64,000 nucleotides of DNA from Campylobacter anatolicus (GCF_018145655.1 NZ_JAGSSY010000003.1:248001-312000); one strand, 5' to 3'; counted from the first letter of the stretch, positions 27,295 to 37,510 are shown. Translations and numbers: made by a program. Notes: generated by a model from the sequence alone, not told the origin.

Positions 27295-28752
27295 ATGATA
27301 ACTTGGATGCAAAAAAACAAAAAATACCTAGTTGTAACGATCTGGATAAGCGTTATAGCTTTTGTTGGAGCTGGTTTTGTTGGCTGGGGTGCATACGATC
27401 TAAACAAAAACAGAGCTACTTCAGTGGCATCTGTTGGACATAGAAATATTAGTGTAAACGAGCTTCAACAAAAGTATAACCAGCTATATGATTATTATAG
27501 CAGTATTTTCGATGGCAAACTAACGCAGGAAAAAGCTGAAGAGTTAGGATTGGAAACACTTGCACTCCAAACAGTTATAAATGAAAATTTACTACTAAAT
27601 TTTGCAGATGATATAGGACTGAGCGTTAATGACGAAGATGTATTAAAATATATAATAGTCGATCCAAATTTCCAAACAGATGGCGTTTTTAATAAAAATT
27701 TATACTACGATGTGCTTCGCCGTGCCAGGATAAATCCAAATGATTATGAGAAAAATTTAAAACGCAGTATACTTTTAAATAAACTAACTTTTGCACTAAA
27801 TCTTCCAACTACAAGTATAGACAAAGATGCGATAATTGCTAGTTTTTTTATGCAAGACAGGTTAGCTATACAGGTCATAAATGCTGATGAAAGTGAAGTT
27901 ACATATAATGATGATGAGTTAAAAAAGCTTTGGGAAAATAATAAAAATAATTATATGACAAAGCGAACATATGGACTTGAAACACTATTTATCCCTTCAA
28001 AAAATGAAGATGTAAATGATAGTATTTTAACTAATTACTATAATGAAAATAAGGAGAAATATAAAGACACGGATGATAAGATACTTATATTTGACAATAT
28101 TAAAGAGCGGGTTAGAAATGACTACAATATCGAACAAAGCAAAACCAACGCACTAGAAAAATATATCGCTGTTAAAAAAGGCGAGTTAGCAACCGAAAGT
28201 GAGATGACATACACACAAGGAGAAACTCAACTACAAACAGATGAGCTAGATAGTGCAAAGATCGGTGAGACGCTAAAGCCTTTTATATATAATGATGGCT
28301 ATCTGATAGTTAGAGTAAAAAGTATAACGCCACCACAACCTATGACTTTTGACCAAGCAAAAGAACAAGTAAAAGAAATTTATAAAGAGAGCAAACTAAA
28401 AGAGATATTAAGCGAAAAAGCGAAAGTGGAGCTAAATAATTTTAAAGGTAAAGATATAGGCTTTATAAGTCGTAACACTAACACAAATTTAGAAGGACTT
28501 CAAAATCATGAAGTTCAAGCCTTTATTAATCAAATATTTGACTCCCCTAACAAACAAGGTTATATAACATTAGGCAACAAAGCCGTTATCTACAAGATAT
28601 TGGAACAAAAATTGCTTACTAACAACGTTAGTGATGAGTATAAAAGTATGTTAGAACAAAATATACTGTCGTTGAAAAATAACGAACTCATAAAAGATCT
28701 AACCAACGAATTACAAAAGCGTTATGAGATCAAAGAATATGTCAAAAGGTAA
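27295..28752 (+). CDS. PpiD/SurA-like periplasmic folding factor, membrane anchored
   Basis: A 485-residue protein with a PpiD-like start: a basic N-terminus, one TM anchor (about 12-32, VVTIWISVIAFVGAGFVGW) and then the SurA_N-like chaperone region with VGHRNISVNELQQ. The middle where the parvulin domain should be has diverged, and the conserved HI..K and GG/GW parvulin signatures cannot be seen, so isomerase activity is doubtful. It likely helps newly secreted proteins fold at the Sec translocon. The gene is 5 bases upstream of ftsA and is probably co-transcribed with ftsA and ftsZ. Confidence 0.82.
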   Translation: MITWMQKNKKYLVVTIWISVIAFVGAGFVGWGAYDLNKNRATSVASVGHRNISVNELQQKYNQLYDYYSSIFDGKLTQEKAEELGLETLALQTVINENLLLNFADDIGLSVNDEDVLKYIIVDPNFQTDGVFNKNLYYDVLRRARINPNDYEKNLKRSILLNKLTFALNLPTTSIDKDAIIASFFMQDRLAIQVINADESEVTYNDDELKKLWENNKNNYMTKRTYGLETLFIPSKNEDVNDSILTNYYNENKEKYKDTDDKILIFDNIKERVRNDYNIEQSKTNALEKYIAVKKGELATESEMTYTQGETQLQTDELDSAKIGETLKPFIYNDGYLIVRVKSITPPQPMTFDQAKEQVKEIYKESKLKEILSEKAKVELNNFKGKDIGFISRNTNTNLEGLQNHEVQAFINQIFDSPNKQGYITLGNKAVIYKILEQKLLTNNVSDEYKSMLEQNILSLKNNELIKDLTNELQKRYEIKEYVKR

Positions 28753-28757
28753 TTATT

Positions 28758-30176
28758 TTGAGTACTAAAATTTTAGGTATAGATGTCGGATCTTTTCAAA
28801 TTTGTGCCATTATAGCACAACAAGATGAAAACGATAGTCTAAAAGTTATAGGTATAGGCACAGAAAAGACACAAGGTATAAAAAAAGGTGTCATAACAAA
28901 CATAGAACTTGCATCAAAATCTATCAAAAATGCACTATTAGAAGCCCAAAGAGTTGCAGGAACACGCTATGATAAAGTGGTAGTATCAATCTCTGGAGCA
29001 TATACAAAGAGTGTTGATAGTAGTGGCGTTGTAAATATACCAAACCACGAGATCGGAATACGCGAGATAGAACGTGCCATGCAAATGGCTGATCACACGG
29101 CAAACATACCTAGTGACTATGAAAAACTTCACGTTTTACCATATAATTTTAAAGTAGATGGACAAGAGCACATTGAAGATCCTATAGGCATGAATGGTAC
29201 ACGCCTTGAAGTACAAACACACATAGTAACAGTACAAAAATCATCCCTAAGCAATCTTAGAAAAGCCATAAGCTCGGCTGGAATTCAGATAGATAATATT
29301 GTCCTTTCAGGATATGCCTCAGCCATAGCTACACTAACAAAAGATGAAAAAGAGTTGGGTGCTGTACTTATAGATATGGGTGGTGCTACGTGCAATATGG
29401 TTATACACTCCGGAAATTCGATAAGATACAACGAATTTTTAGGTGTTGGCTCATCAAATATTACAAACGATCTATCAATGGCACTTCATACGCCACTACC
29501 AAAAGCCGAAGAGATAAAAACAAACTATGGCTCAATCATAAACAAAACTGCCGACATGATCGAAATACCAATACTTGGCGACGAGAACAAAACGCACGAA
29601 GTATCACTTGATGTTATCTCAAATGTCATATATGCACGTGCCGAAGAGACCTTTATGATACTAGCTCAATTTTTAGAAAATAGTGTATATAAAGACCTTA
29701 TAGGTGCAGGTATCGTCTTGACTGGTGGCATGACAAAACTAGAAGGCATACGAGATTTGGCTTCTGCTATATTTGATAAGATGCCAGTTAGAATAGCAAA
29801 GCCAAAAGAGATGGATGGGCTTTATGAGATAATGAGGGAACCTGCAAATTCTTGTGCTATAGGACTTTGTATGTATGGAGCTGGAAATTTTACATCGTAC
29901 GAGATCGATTCTGAGAAGAGAATGCGGTATAGTGGTGAAATAACAGTAAAACCAAAATTAAATTTTAGTAATATTTTTGAAGAAGATAGACAAAAAGATA
30001 GTATAAAAAAACCAGATCTAAATCATTTTGAAGATGAAGGGATAGAATTTATTAGTGATTTTACAAATGAAACAAACAACAAAGAAGAGCTTGCAAATAT
30101 TGCAGATATAAGCAAACAAGAAAAGCAGCCAAGCACTATATCAAAATTTTGGCAACGAATTACACAATTATTTTAA
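28758..30176 (+). CDS. ftsA: Cell division protein FtsA (actin-like)
   Basis: The actin-like ATPase that anchors FtsZ to the membrane and recruits the divisome. The 472-residue protein shows the phosphate 1 motif (KILGIDVGSFQI, 4-15), the SHS2-type 1C subdomain (about 83-165, with HVLPYNFKVDGQ), phosphate 2 (GAVLIDMGGATCNM) and the adenosine motif (GIVLTGGMTKLEG). The C-terminus ends in an amphipathic helix (SKFWQRITQLF), the usual membrane target. The start is TTG, 5 bases after the ppiD-like stop. It lies 13 bases before ftsZ, the usual pair. Confidence 0.95.
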   Translation: MSTKILGIDVGSFQICAIIAQQDENDSLKVIGIGTEKTQGIKKGVITNIELASKSIKNALLEAQRVAGTRYDKVVVSISGAYTKSVDSSGVVNIPNHEIGIREIERAMQMADHTANIPSDYEKLHVLPYNFKVDGQEHIEDPIGMNGTRLEVQTHIVTVQKSSLSNLRKAISSAGIQIDNIVLSGYASAIATLTKDEKELGAVLIDMGGATCNMVIHSGNSIRYNEFLGVGSSNITNDLSMALHTPLPKAEEIKTNYGSIINKTADMIEIPILGDENKTHEVSLDVISNVIYARAEETFMILAQFLENSVYKDLIGAGIVLTGGMTKLEGIRDLASAIFDKMPVRIAKPKEMDGLYEIMREPANSCAIGLCMYGAGNFTSYEIDSEKRMRYSGEITVKPKLNFSNIFEEDRQKDSIKKPDLNHFEDEGIEFISDFTNETNNKEELANIADISKQEKQPSTISKFWQRITQLF

Positions 30177-30189
30177 GGAGAATTTAAAA

Positions 30190-31329
30190 ATGGGTAGCTT
30201 TACAGTAGAGGAGAATAAAAGTATCTACGGTGCAAAGATCAAGGTCGTCGGTGTAGGTGGTGGTGGTGGAAATATGATAAATCATATGATAAGAGAAAAT
30301 TCAGCATTAAACATTGATCTAATCGTCGCTAATACTGATGCTCAAGCACTCGAGAATTCTCCGGCACATACAAAAATTCAACTTGGCGAGAAAAAGACAA
30401 AAGGTCTTGGTGCAGGTATGAGACCAGAAGTAGGCAAAGAGGCGGCACAAGAGAGCTTTGATGAGATAAAGAGTGCATTAGAGACTTCTGACATAGTTTT
30501 CATCGCCTCAGGTCTTGGTGGCGGTACAGGTACAGGTGCTGCACCTATCGTAGCTCAAGCGGCAAAAGATGTGGGTGCTCTAACTGTTGCCGTAGTAACA
30601 ATACCTTTTATGTTTGAAGGTAGAAAACGCCGTAAACTAGCTGAAATGGGCCTAGACGAGCTACGTAAAGAGAGTGATTCGATAGTTGTTATACCAAACG
30701 ATAAACTACTAACGCTCATCGATAAAAAAGCTGGTCTAAAAGAGAGCTTTGAGATGGTTGATAATGTGTTGGCTCGTGCTGTTAGCGGTATGAGTACAAT
30801 TGTACTTGACTCTGGTAAAAGCGATATAAACCTTGACTTCGCCGATGTCAAGACTATAATGGGGCATCGTGGTTTAGCACTAATGGGAGTCGGTGAAGCA
30901 AGTGGCGAAGATGCTGCACAAGAAGCGATTAAAAATGCTATACAGTCGCCACTGCTTGATAATATGACCATAAACGGTGCACTTGGCGTCTTGGTGCATT
31001 TTAGAATTCACCCATCATCTCCGCTAACAGATATAAGCGAAGCTATGGAGCTTGTATATGAAGCTGCTGACGAAGATGCAGATGTTATATTTGGTACAAC
31101 AAGCGATGAAAATATGGAAAACAATAGGGTTGAAGTAACACTTATAGCAACTGGATTTAAGGGTGCTAAAGAAGAAGCCAAAGAGAACAAAGAGAGTTCA
31201 AACGATATAAATGAGTCTCTCAAAAAAGAGAGGATTCTCCGTCTTCAAAAGGTAAGCGGTGGATACAATAGCGAAGAGTATATGACTCAACTTGATGTAC
31301 CATCATATATGCGTTATCAAATGGACTAA
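30190..31329 (+). CDS. ftsZ: Cell division GTPase FtsZ (tubulin-like)
   Basis: The tubulin-like GTPase that forms the Z ring. The 379-residue protein has GVGGGGGN (21-28), the tubulin signature GGGTGTG at 110-116, the synergy loop NLDFADVKTIM and an acidic linker. It ends in the conserved peptide LDVPSYMRYQMD, which binds FtsA and other partners. AAGGAG lies before the ATG. It closes the ppiD-like-ftsA-ftsZ operon and a clear terminator follows. Confidence 0.98.
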   Translation: MGSFTVEENKSIYGAKIKVVGVGGGGGNMINHMIRENSALNIDLIVANTDAQALENSPAHTKIQLGEKKTKGLGAGMRPEVGKEAAQESFDEIKSALETSDIVFIASGLGGGTGTGAAPIVAQAAKDVGALTVAVVTIPFMFEGRKRRKLAEMGLDELRKESDSIVVIPNDKLLTLIDKKAGLKESFEMVDNVLARAVSGMSTIVLDSGKSDINLDFADVKTIMGHRGLALMGVGEASGEDAAQEAIKNAIQSPLLDNMTINGALGVLVHFRIHPSSPLTDISEAMELVYEAADEDADVIFGTTSDENMENNRVEVTLIATGFKGAKEEAKENKESSNDINESLKKERILRLQKVSGGYNSEEYMTQLDVPSYMRYQMD

Positions 31330-31338
31330 AAATGACAG

Positions 31339-31358
31339 AGCGGACAGATAAGTCCGCT
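31339..31358 (+). terminator. Rho-independent terminator after ftsZ
   Basis: A 7-base GC-rich stem (AGCGGAC / GTCCGCT) with a six-base loop, followed by TTTGCTTT, 9 bases after the ftsZ stop. Confidence 0.85.
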
Positions 31359-31360
31359 TT

Positions 31361-31750
31361 TGCTTTAAATTTACAAAGATACAATAAACTATAAAATCAG
31401 CTATATAAATTTCTAAGCTATATTTTTAGTATTTTTATAAAAAGCTAAAAATTTAACTACTCCATGTTTGTTTATAAGTTTTCTATATTTACTATAAACC
31501 CACATATAAAGCTAATATTTACACTCGCTGATTTTTGGCTTTCAAACTAGCTCATTTTAAAACTCTAATTATTTACTCTGTAAATATCATAAAAGTATAT
31601 TTGTCAAATTTTAAACTATAAAAAGCTATCCAAGATTACATGATACTAAATGTATATACCAAATTCATCCAATTTTAATAGATCTTACTTTTAAATAAGT
31701 AAATTTTACATTTATTTTATGAATTTAGAGTGATCTAGCAACTACTCATT
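31361..31750. other. AT-rich gap with no recognisable gene
   Basis: About 390 bases between the ftsZ terminator and the convergent DUF59 gene. On the minus strand there are short open stretches of about 25-30 codons, but stop frequency and length are what chance gives in DNA this AT-rich. I see no tRNA, repeat or clear remnant. Confidence 0.6.
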
Positions 31751-32044
31751 TTATCTTACCCCAAGTGCAGCTTTTACCTCATCATTAGCCATATTTATAT
31801 TCCACTCAGGCTCCCAAACTAGATCTATATCGCACTCAGTGATACCATCCACTCTAAGCACAGCGTCATTTACCCAGCTTAAAATCAGCTCGTGCAATGG
31901 ACACGAACGAGTTGAAAGTGTCATTGTTACCACTGCCTTTTCATTACTAACTACTACGTCGTATATTAACCCCAACGACACGATATCAAAGCCGACTTCG
32001 GGATCAACTATTAATCTTAGCTCATCATAAATTTTATCTCTCAT
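31751..32044 (-). CDS. DUF59/MIP18-type metal-sulfur cluster assembly protein (SufT/PaaD-like)
   Basis: A 97-residue single-domain protein of the DUF59 family. Hallmarks are IVDPEVGFDIVSLGLIYDV (residues 11-29), VVTMTLSTRSCPLHELI with the conserved cysteine, and VDLVWEPEWNINMA-like end segment (DIDLVWEPEWN). Such proteins (SufT, PaaD, CIAO2 relatives) help load iron-sulfur clusters into target enzymes. It overlaps the 12-TM oxidase-like gene by 11 bases, so it is translationally coupled with it. Serving that operon's metal centre is an inference from position. Confidence 0.87.
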   Translation of the reverse strand: MRDKIYDELRLIVDPEVGFDIVSLGLIYDVVVSNEKAVVTMTLSTRSCPLHELILSWVNDAVLRVDGITECDIDLVWEPEWNINMANDEVKAALGVR

Positions 32045-33218
32045 TTTTTACTCCAAATTTTATAAATTTAAACACATTTATAATGTTATATGTTACGAGC
32101 ACCACACTAACTAGTATCGCACCAAGGCCAGCGTAAGCCATACCAAACACATACAAAACAAGTCCTAAAGCATTAAAAGCTATAGCTATATATGTCGGCG
32201 ACTTCACTATCATATCATCAAGCAAAGGCACTTTTGTCTTGCCAACAAACGGCGCAACATAGTGATACCATATAAGAAATGGTGCGATTTTATAAAGGTG
32301 TGCCACGATAAATGAGTATAAAAAGCCATAAAGCAGACAAAACAACGCCGTATCTTCAAGTCTTAATGCATAAAAGACACAAAATACAATAAGTGCGATG
32401 AGTGATAAAAATATATTCACACTCCAATAATCAAGTGCTTTTCGCACACGTTTTTTTAGTATCTTTAATGCCTCAGCCACAAAGCTAAACACCGCCAAAG
32501 CAAATGCCACAAAAGCCGTCGTGTCATTAAAGACCAACAAAGCACCAGCTAAAATGTAAAAGCCAAAGGCTAGTTTTGAGAGCGTAAATTTAAGATCATG
32601 TGCAAGTGCAAACATGGGTAATAGCACAGTTGATACGCCAACTATAATGAAAAATACAAACCCAACTACAAAATAGATATGGAATTTTAAGGTCATCGCA
32701 AAATCAAGACTTAAAACTCCTGAAAATATCATCAACAGACAAAAACCGAGCACTAAACCAATAAGCAAAAACACCGCTGAAACGAGTAATAAAAATGCTG
32801 CTAGGCTTCTCTTTGTATTGCCAATAAAACTAAGCAAATATGTTACGTCAAAAAATAGCAGTGAGAGAAAAAGCAGCAATCCACCGCTATGCATGAGCCA
32901 TATTTTACCACTTATCATACCAGCACTCATCACCGCCACGCCCAAAGCATAGATAAATAAATTTACAAACGCTCCTTTTATACTAAAAAAGGACTTCTCT
33001 AATATCACAGAAGTAAGCTGATATAACGCCCCTATGATGATACTCATCACAAAGCCTACAAAATAAATATGCATAAACCCAGCTGTATTTAGCGAAGTTA
33101 TGGTAGTAAAATCAGCCATAAAAAAGACAAAAACGCTCATTAGTAAAAACAAAATTCCTACGATAAAGTAGCCACCCACTAGCTTAAACGGTGGTGCAAA
33201 GGTGTTTAAAAGCATCAT
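32034..33218 (-). CDS. 12-TM heme-copper-oxidase-like membrane protein
   Basis: A 394-residue very hydrophobic protein with about 12 TM helices. Histidines lie inside or at the ends of helices at 50, 110, 180, 207, 307 and 319. HIYFVGF at 50-56 and HIYFVVGF at 180-187 begin two similar helices, an internal repeat like that of oxidase subunit I-like proteins where such histidines bind heme. The longer TM motif (H..FVGF...IIGALYQL) is typical of NnrS- and cNOR-like relatives. It lies between DUF2249 and DUF59 genes. A heme protein in nitric oxide or respiratory metabolism is likely, but activity cannot be read from the sequence. Confidence 0.72.
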   Translation of the reverse strand: MMLLNTFAPPFKLVGGYFIVGILFLLMSVFVFFMADFTTITSLNTAGFMHIYFVGFVMSIIIGALYQLTSVILEKSFFSIKGAFVNLFIYALGVAVMSAGMISGKIWLMHSGGLLLFLSLLFFDVTYLLSFIGNTKRSLAAFLLLVSAVFLLIGLVLGFCLLMIFSGVLSLDFAMTLKFHIYFVVGFVFFIIVGVSTVLLPMFALAHDLKFTLSKLAFGFYILAGALLVFNDTTAFVAFALAVFSFVAEALKILKKRVRKALDYWSVNIFLSLIALIVFCVFYALRLEDTALFCLLYGFLYSFIVAHLYKIAPFLIWYHYVAPFVGKTKVPLLDDMIVKSPTYIAIAFNALGLVLYVFGMAYAGLGAILVSVVLVTYNIINVFKFIKFGVKNER

Positions 33219-33226
33219 CGCTCACA

Positions 33227-33568
33227 CTAGCCATGGCAGGTCTGAGTAAAGTCAAAACTACTAATATCCACGCCATCTTTTAAACTAAATGTAAGTTTTA
33301 CCTCTTCACCACTTAAATTTTCACGCTCCACATCAAAGCTCGACTCTATTTTAGGTATCAGCCCAGCTGGAAATTTATGATTTACCATTACGACCTTGCT
33401 CTCTTTGCCAAATAGTTTGAGTGCAAGCATCGCATTTAGCATAGGCTCAGGTGGCATACATTTGCGTGAATCAAAGCCAACATAGCTTATGCCGTTCTCA
33501 CTAAATTTATAAAATGGCACACTCGCACCATCTACTAAAAACTCCTGCCAACCATCAAAAAAGCTCAT
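33227..33568 (-). CDS. DUF2249-like small protein
   Basis: A 113-residue soluble protein. The core YVGFDSRKCMPPEPMLNAML at about 29-48 carries the PPEPM signature of DUF2249, followed by KVVMVNHKFPAGLIPKIE (58-75) as in the TusA-like fold of that family. It starts the three-gene minus-strand operon with the oxidase-like and DUF59 genes (8-base gap). DUF2249 genes often occur beside nitric oxide reductase, NnrS or hemerythrin-like genes, so a redox or NO-related role is plausible. The last residues contain a Cys-His-Gly end (QTCHG). Confidence 0.72.
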   Translation of the reverse strand: MSFFDGWQEFLVDGASVPFYKFSENGISYVGFDSRKCMPPEPMLNAMLALKLFGKESKVVMVNHKFPAGLIPKIESSFDVERENLSGEEVKLTFSLKDGVDISSFDFTQTCHG

Positions 33569-33657
33569 ACTCTGTCCTTTTATTAAATTTATTTTAAAAT
33601 CAGAGTATTATACTCTTAAATAATAAACTTAGCATTGATTTAGCTCAATAAATTTTA

Positions 33658-34698
33658 TCATTTGACATACGGCACAAAAGCGGCATATCCAAGCTCTACC
33701 ATCTTTGAAAGCGGTATAAATCTCAAACTTGCTCCATTTATGCAGTATCTTAGACCGCCACGATTCACTAAACCATCGTCAAACACATGCCCTAGATGGC
33801 TGTCTGCTACGCTTGAACGCACCTCAACGCGTTTCATACCATGTGAGTTATCTTGTTTGTATTGCAAAGCATCAGTTGTTATAGCCTTTGTAAAACTAGG
33901 CCAACCACATCCTGCATCATACTTATCCACACTTGAAAATAGCGGTCTACCACTCACAATATCCACATATATCCCAGCCTCGTCAAATTTATCATACTCG
34001 CTAGTATAAGGTCGCTCCGTCGCACTTTCTTGCGTTACAGCGTATTGCTCGGTAGTTAGCTTTTGTTTTAGTTCATCCTTACTAAGTGGCTTAAATTTAT
34101 ACTCATAAAGTGGCTTTTGTGCTAGACTAAGGTCAATATGGCAATAGCCGGTCGGATTTTTATCCAGATAATCTTGATGATACTCCTCAGCCGTTATGAA
34201 ATTCTTAATCGGTTCAACCTCAACAGCGATCCTGTCTTTAAATTTGCTCTGCTCGTATGCGATAGTCGCCTCTATAACTGGCAACTGTGAAGCATCAGTG
34301 TAATAAATCCCTGTGCGATACTGCCGGCCGATGTCATTGCCCTGCTTATTTACAGAAGTTGGATCTATAACACGGAAAAAGTGTGCTAAAATCTCTGCTA
34401 AAGCTACCCTATTTTTATCAAATTTAACAAGCATAGTTTCAGCGTGATCAGTCTGTTTTAATTCTCCATAACTCGTGCTTTCACTCTTGCCATTTGCGTA
34501 TCCTACGGTTGTCTGCACCACACCTGGTATGCGTTTAAAGTAGCCTTGCACTCCCCAAAAGCACCCACCAGCTAAATAAATTTCAGTTAAATTTTGCATA
34601 TTTTTACTCTCTTTCATTATTTTTTTATCACTATTAACTCCAAACATAAGGCTAAAAGCCACCGCTACTGTTAAAAATACAATAATAAATTTTCTCAT
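33658..34698 (-). CDS. msrAB: Exported bifunctional peptide methionine sulfoxide reductase MsrA-MsrB
   Basis: Repairs both stereoisomers of methionine sulfoxide in proteins. The 346-residue protein has an N-terminal hydrophobic signal segment (about 3-20), so it likely acts in the periplasm. The MsrA domain has GGCFWG with the catalytic cysteine 46. The MsrB domain has CGWPSF (cysteine 264, possible resolving residue) and RYCIN with the catalytic cysteine 319. The CxxC zinc pairs of many MsrB proteins are absent, as in the zinc-free subgroup. Order A then B is as in the Neisseria and Helicobacter fusions. It is upstream of the DUF2249 operon by 89 bases. Confidence 0.93.
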   Translation of the reverse strand: MRKFIIVFLTVAVAFSLMFGVNSDKKIMKESKNMQNLTEIYLAGGCFWGVQGYFKRIPGVVQTTVGYANGKSESTSYGELKQTDHAETMLVKFDKNRVALAEILAHFFRVIDPTSVNKQGNDIGRQYRTGIYYTDASQLPVIEATIAYEQSKFKDRIAVEVEPIKNFITAEEYHQDYLDKNPTGYCHIDLSLAQKPLYEYKFKPLSKDELKQKLTTEQYAVTQESATERPYTSEYDKFDEAGIYVDIVSGRPLFSSVDKYDAGCGWPSFTKAITTDALQYKQDNSHGMKRVEVRSSVADSHLGHVFDDGLVNRGGLRYCINGASLRFIPLSKMVELGYAAFVPYVK

Positions 34699-34781
34699 AA
34701 CATATCCTTTTTAAATAAATTTATAAAAATTATATGAAAATAAGAGTTAAAAAGTGTGAAATAACTAAATTTATCACTCTA

Positions 34782-34860
34782 TTATATTGCATCAGTATCA
34801 ATGCCTTTGGCTTTTAAAATTAGTAAAGTTGTTTTTATAATATCTAAATTCGTTTAAATA
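34782..34860 (-). pseudogene. Possible C-terminal gene remnant
   Basis: On the minus strand, an open stretch reading NLDIIKTTLLILKAKGIDTD and ending AI-stop (TAA at 34784-34782) looks like the end of a protein. Upstream the frame is broken and the flanks are AT-rich. The whole gap 34699-35201 otherwise shows only a hairpin. The match is to coding-like composition and not to a known family. Confidence 0.25.
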
Positions 34861-35105
34861 CTAAAATCAAAGTTTATAAAATAAAATGCGATACTTAGCT
34901 ACTAACCCCTTTAAGAAGTATCTATTAAGCAAAAATTCTATAAAAATATAAAGATTGCTTTGCAATATTTTATTCATTTTACTTGTTTGTAATAAAAATT
35001 ACCTTTTATTAATTTTAATTTGCTAACCAATGTTTAAGACATCAGTGAGTGGTATTTGAATATTTAAATGGTATAAAGATAGTACAAATATCTATGTCAT
35101 AAAAT

Positions 35106-35152
35106 AAAAATTTAGCCTATGCTAAACGGATAGTTTGCCAAGCTAAATTTTT
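35106..35152 (-). terminator. Hairpin terminator after purH
   Basis: An 11-base inverted repeat (AAAAATTTAGC / GCTAAATTTTT) with a 25-base loop lies about 50 bases after the purH stop. On the minus strand it is followed by T-rich DNA. Confidence 0.55.
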
Positions 35153-35201
35153 ATAAATCTCTAAACGAAAAAGACAAGCTAAATGATAGAAATTTAAAAT
35201 T

Positions 35202-36734
35202 TTAATGTAAAAAGTGTCTTACTCCTGTAAAATATAATGCCATCCCATACTCATCAGCTGCAGCCACTACTTCATCATCACGCATACTTCCACCTGGCTC
35301 TATAACGCATTTTACGCCCACTTTTGCTGCTATATCTATACTGTCTCTAAATGGGAAAAATGCCTCACTCGCTAGTACACAACCACTTAGATCAAGCCCT
35401 AAATCATTTGCTTTTGCCACCGCCGCACGTGCAGCATCCACACGACTAGTCATACCCATCCCTATTGCCACTACTGCACCATTTTTGGCATAAACTACGC
35501 AATTACTTTTAGTCAGAGCTGCCACCTTCCAAGCGATATCAGCATCTTTTAGCTCACTTTGACTTGCTGCTCTTTTACTCATAAGTCTCATATTTTTTAA
35601 CTCATCATCTTTCACTTCATCGCTTTCTTGAAAAACAAATCCGCCATCAACGTGTTTAAAGTCATACTTATCATTTGCTCGGACTAAAAATTTATTATTT
35701 TGAGTAAAAATTTTGATACGTTTTTTACTCTCAAATACTTTTAATGCTGCCTCATCAACATTTGCAGCGATTATCACTTCAACGTAAATTTTATTTATCT
35801 CATTCGCTAGCGATTCATCAAGTGTGCCATTTATCGCTACAACTCCGCCATAGGCTGAGATCGGATCGCATTTTAATGCCTCCACATAGCTTTCAAGCAA
35901 ACTACTTTTAACTGCAAAACCGCAAGGATTTGAGTGCTTAACTATCGCTACAGCAGGAGCTTCACCAAAACTAGTCGCAAGTGCCACAGCTCCATTTATA
36001 TCAGTCATATTATTAAAACTGGCCTCACCCTTTAAAGCTGTGAAGTTGTTGCTAAAGTAGTATTCAAACTCATATAAGGCTCCCTTTTGGTGCGGATTTT
36101 CTCCATAACGAGTATCAAAAACCTTACTCGCTGAGATAAATCTCATATCGCCAAAACCGCCGTTAAATCGCTCGTTCATATAGTTTGCGATCATAGCATC
36201 ATAAGCTGCTGTATGCTCGTAGGCTTTTATCATCAAAGCTCTTTTAAACTCATATTGATTTTCACCACTTTTTAAATTTGCCACGACTGCGTCATAATCA
36301 AGCGGGCTTGTAACGATATAGACATCTTTGAAGTTTTTCGCCGCACTTCGCACCATCGCAGGTCCGCCGATGTCAATGTTCTCTATTATCTCGTTAAAAT
36401 CATCAGTACGAATAGTCGTTTCTTTAAAAGGATATAAATTTACACACACTAAATCAATACTGCCGATATTATTCTTCGTAGCTTGTGCTACGTGGTTTGC
36501 GTCATCTCTTTTGTGAAGTATTCCACCGTGAATTTTAGGATGAAGTGTTTTTACACGCCCATCAAACATCTCAGGCGAGTCGGTATATTTGCTCACTTCT
36601 ATTGCTTTTACGCCGTTTTCGTTTAGTAGTTTGTGCGTTCCGCCAGTTGAAAGTATCTCAAAGCCCAAATTTGCTAAATCCTTTGCAAACTCAACTATTC
36701 CGCTCTTGTCGCTAACACTGATTAATGCTCTCAT
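35202..36734 (-). CDS. purH: Bifunctional AICAR formyltransferase/IMP cyclohydrolase
   Basis: Catalyses the last two steps of de novo IMP synthesis. The 510-residue protein has an N-terminal MGS-like IMP cyclohydrolase domain ([18 protein letters not shown] at 3-20, [17 protein letters not shown] at 57-73) and a C-terminal formyltransferase domain with [10 protein letters not shown] (lysine and histidine of the active site) and the end [13 protein letters not shown]. It is complete. It closes a minus-strand operon with purL at the head and two protein-quality genes between. Confidence 0.97.
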   Translation of the reverse strand: MRALISVSDKSGIVEFAKDLANLGFEILSTGGTHKLLNENGVKAIEVSKYTDSPEMFDGRVKTLHPKIHGGILHKRDDANHVAQATKNNIGSIDLVCVNLYPFKETTIRTDDFNEIIENIDIGGPAMVRSAAKNFKDVYIVTSPLDYDAVVANLKSGENQYEFKRALMIKAYEHTAAYDAMIANYMNERFNGGFGDMRFISASKVFDTRYGENPHQKGALYEFEYYFSNNFTALKGEASFNNMTDINGAVALATSFGEAPAVAIVKHSNPCGFAVKSSLLESYVEALKCDPISAYGGVVAINGTLDESLANEINKIYVEVIIAANVDEAALKVFESKKRIKIFTQNNKFLVRANDKYDFKHVDGGFVFQESDEVKDDELKNMRLMSKRAASQSELKDADIAWKVAALTKSNCVVYAKNGAVVAIGMGMTSRVDAARAAVAKANDLGLDLSGCVLASEAFFPFRDSIDIAAKVGVKCVIEPGGSMRDDEVVAAADEYGMALYFTGVRHFLH

Positions 36735-36753
36735 TCTTGCTCCTTTTAAAGTT

Positions 36754-37506
36754 TTATTGCCTATTTTTTATCTCTTCATATGCTTCGTTTATCTCTTGTA
36801 ACTTTTGTGTTGAGTTTTGTATCATCTCATCGCTCTCACCACGCCCCATTAAAATATCAGGATGATACTTTTTGACTAGCTCTCTGTATCGTTTTTTGAC
36901 TACTTCAAATGACACATTGTGCGGTAAGCCTAAAACATCATACGGATTTTTTACACTCTGTTTTAGACTGCTATCTTGATAGCTATTTCGAGAACTACGG
37001 TTATCATAAAAGCTCTCAAACTGCGATAAAATTATCCTTAAAGCCGAGTTTTTCACGCCAAATCCACTTGCAATACTCTCTATAATATCCATCTCAGCTC
37101 TTGAGATAGAGCCGTCAATATAGGCTAAATTTATAAGAAACGCTATCCGAGCGACCGCTACATCGTGGCTTGGTATGAACTGGCGTGAGTACTCATTCGC
37201 CAATTCATAAGTATTATTTAAATTCTCTTTTTCTATATTATAAATTTGTTTTAAGTTCTCTCTTATAGCAGTAGAGCCCCCGAGCCTTGCTGTGATATCA
37301 TCTAAAATTTCACTGATAAGATGTGCTTCAAGCTCATTTACATGCCCATCGCTTTTTGCCACCTTTGCAATAAGTGCAACTAAATATTTTGCCTCTGCAA
37401 AGGCGAAATTTGGATGATAACCACTTAAATTCTGTGGATTTTTTCTAAAATTTGACGTTAATATATATATGACAAATATTATAAAAATGAGCGTTAGTAA
37501 ATTCAT
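36754..37506 (-). CDS. DjlA-like membrane protein with TerB and DnaJ domains
   Basis: A 250-residue protein with an N-terminal TM anchor (about 2-16), a TerB-like helical domain (about 40-155, [20 protein letters not shown] and [19 protein letters not shown]), a short linker and a C-terminal J domain (about 190-250) with YHPD. The order TM-TerB-J is that of DjlA co-chaperones, which act with DnaK at the inner membrane. From memory, C. jejuni has a similar gene between purH and purL. It is 4 bases from the SDH-type protease gene. Confidence 0.87.
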   Translation of the reverse strand: MNLLTLIFIIFVIYILTSNFRKNPQNLSGYHPNFAFAEAKYLVALIAKVAKSDGHVNELEAHLISEILDDITARLGGSTAIRENLKQIYNIEKENLNNTYELANEYSRQFIPSHDVAVARIAFLINLAYIDGSISRAEMDIIESIASGFGVKNSALRIILSQFESFYDNRSSRNSYQDSSLKQSVKNPYDVLGLPHNVSFEVVKKRYRELVKKYHPDILMGRGESDEMIQNSTQKLQEINEAYEEIKNRQ

Positions 37507-37510
37507 TATC

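Noticed and set aside
31381-31750. Minus-strand coding-like fragments in the gap after ftsZ
   Set aside because: Single frames of 25-30 codons are expected by chance at this AT content, and no family or continuous multi-frame pattern could be seen.
34699-35201. Possible tRNA or small RNA gene in the msrAB-purH gap
   Set aside because: No cloverleaf or CCA-like end could be formed; the only clear structure is the hairpin at 35106-35152, best explained as a terminator.
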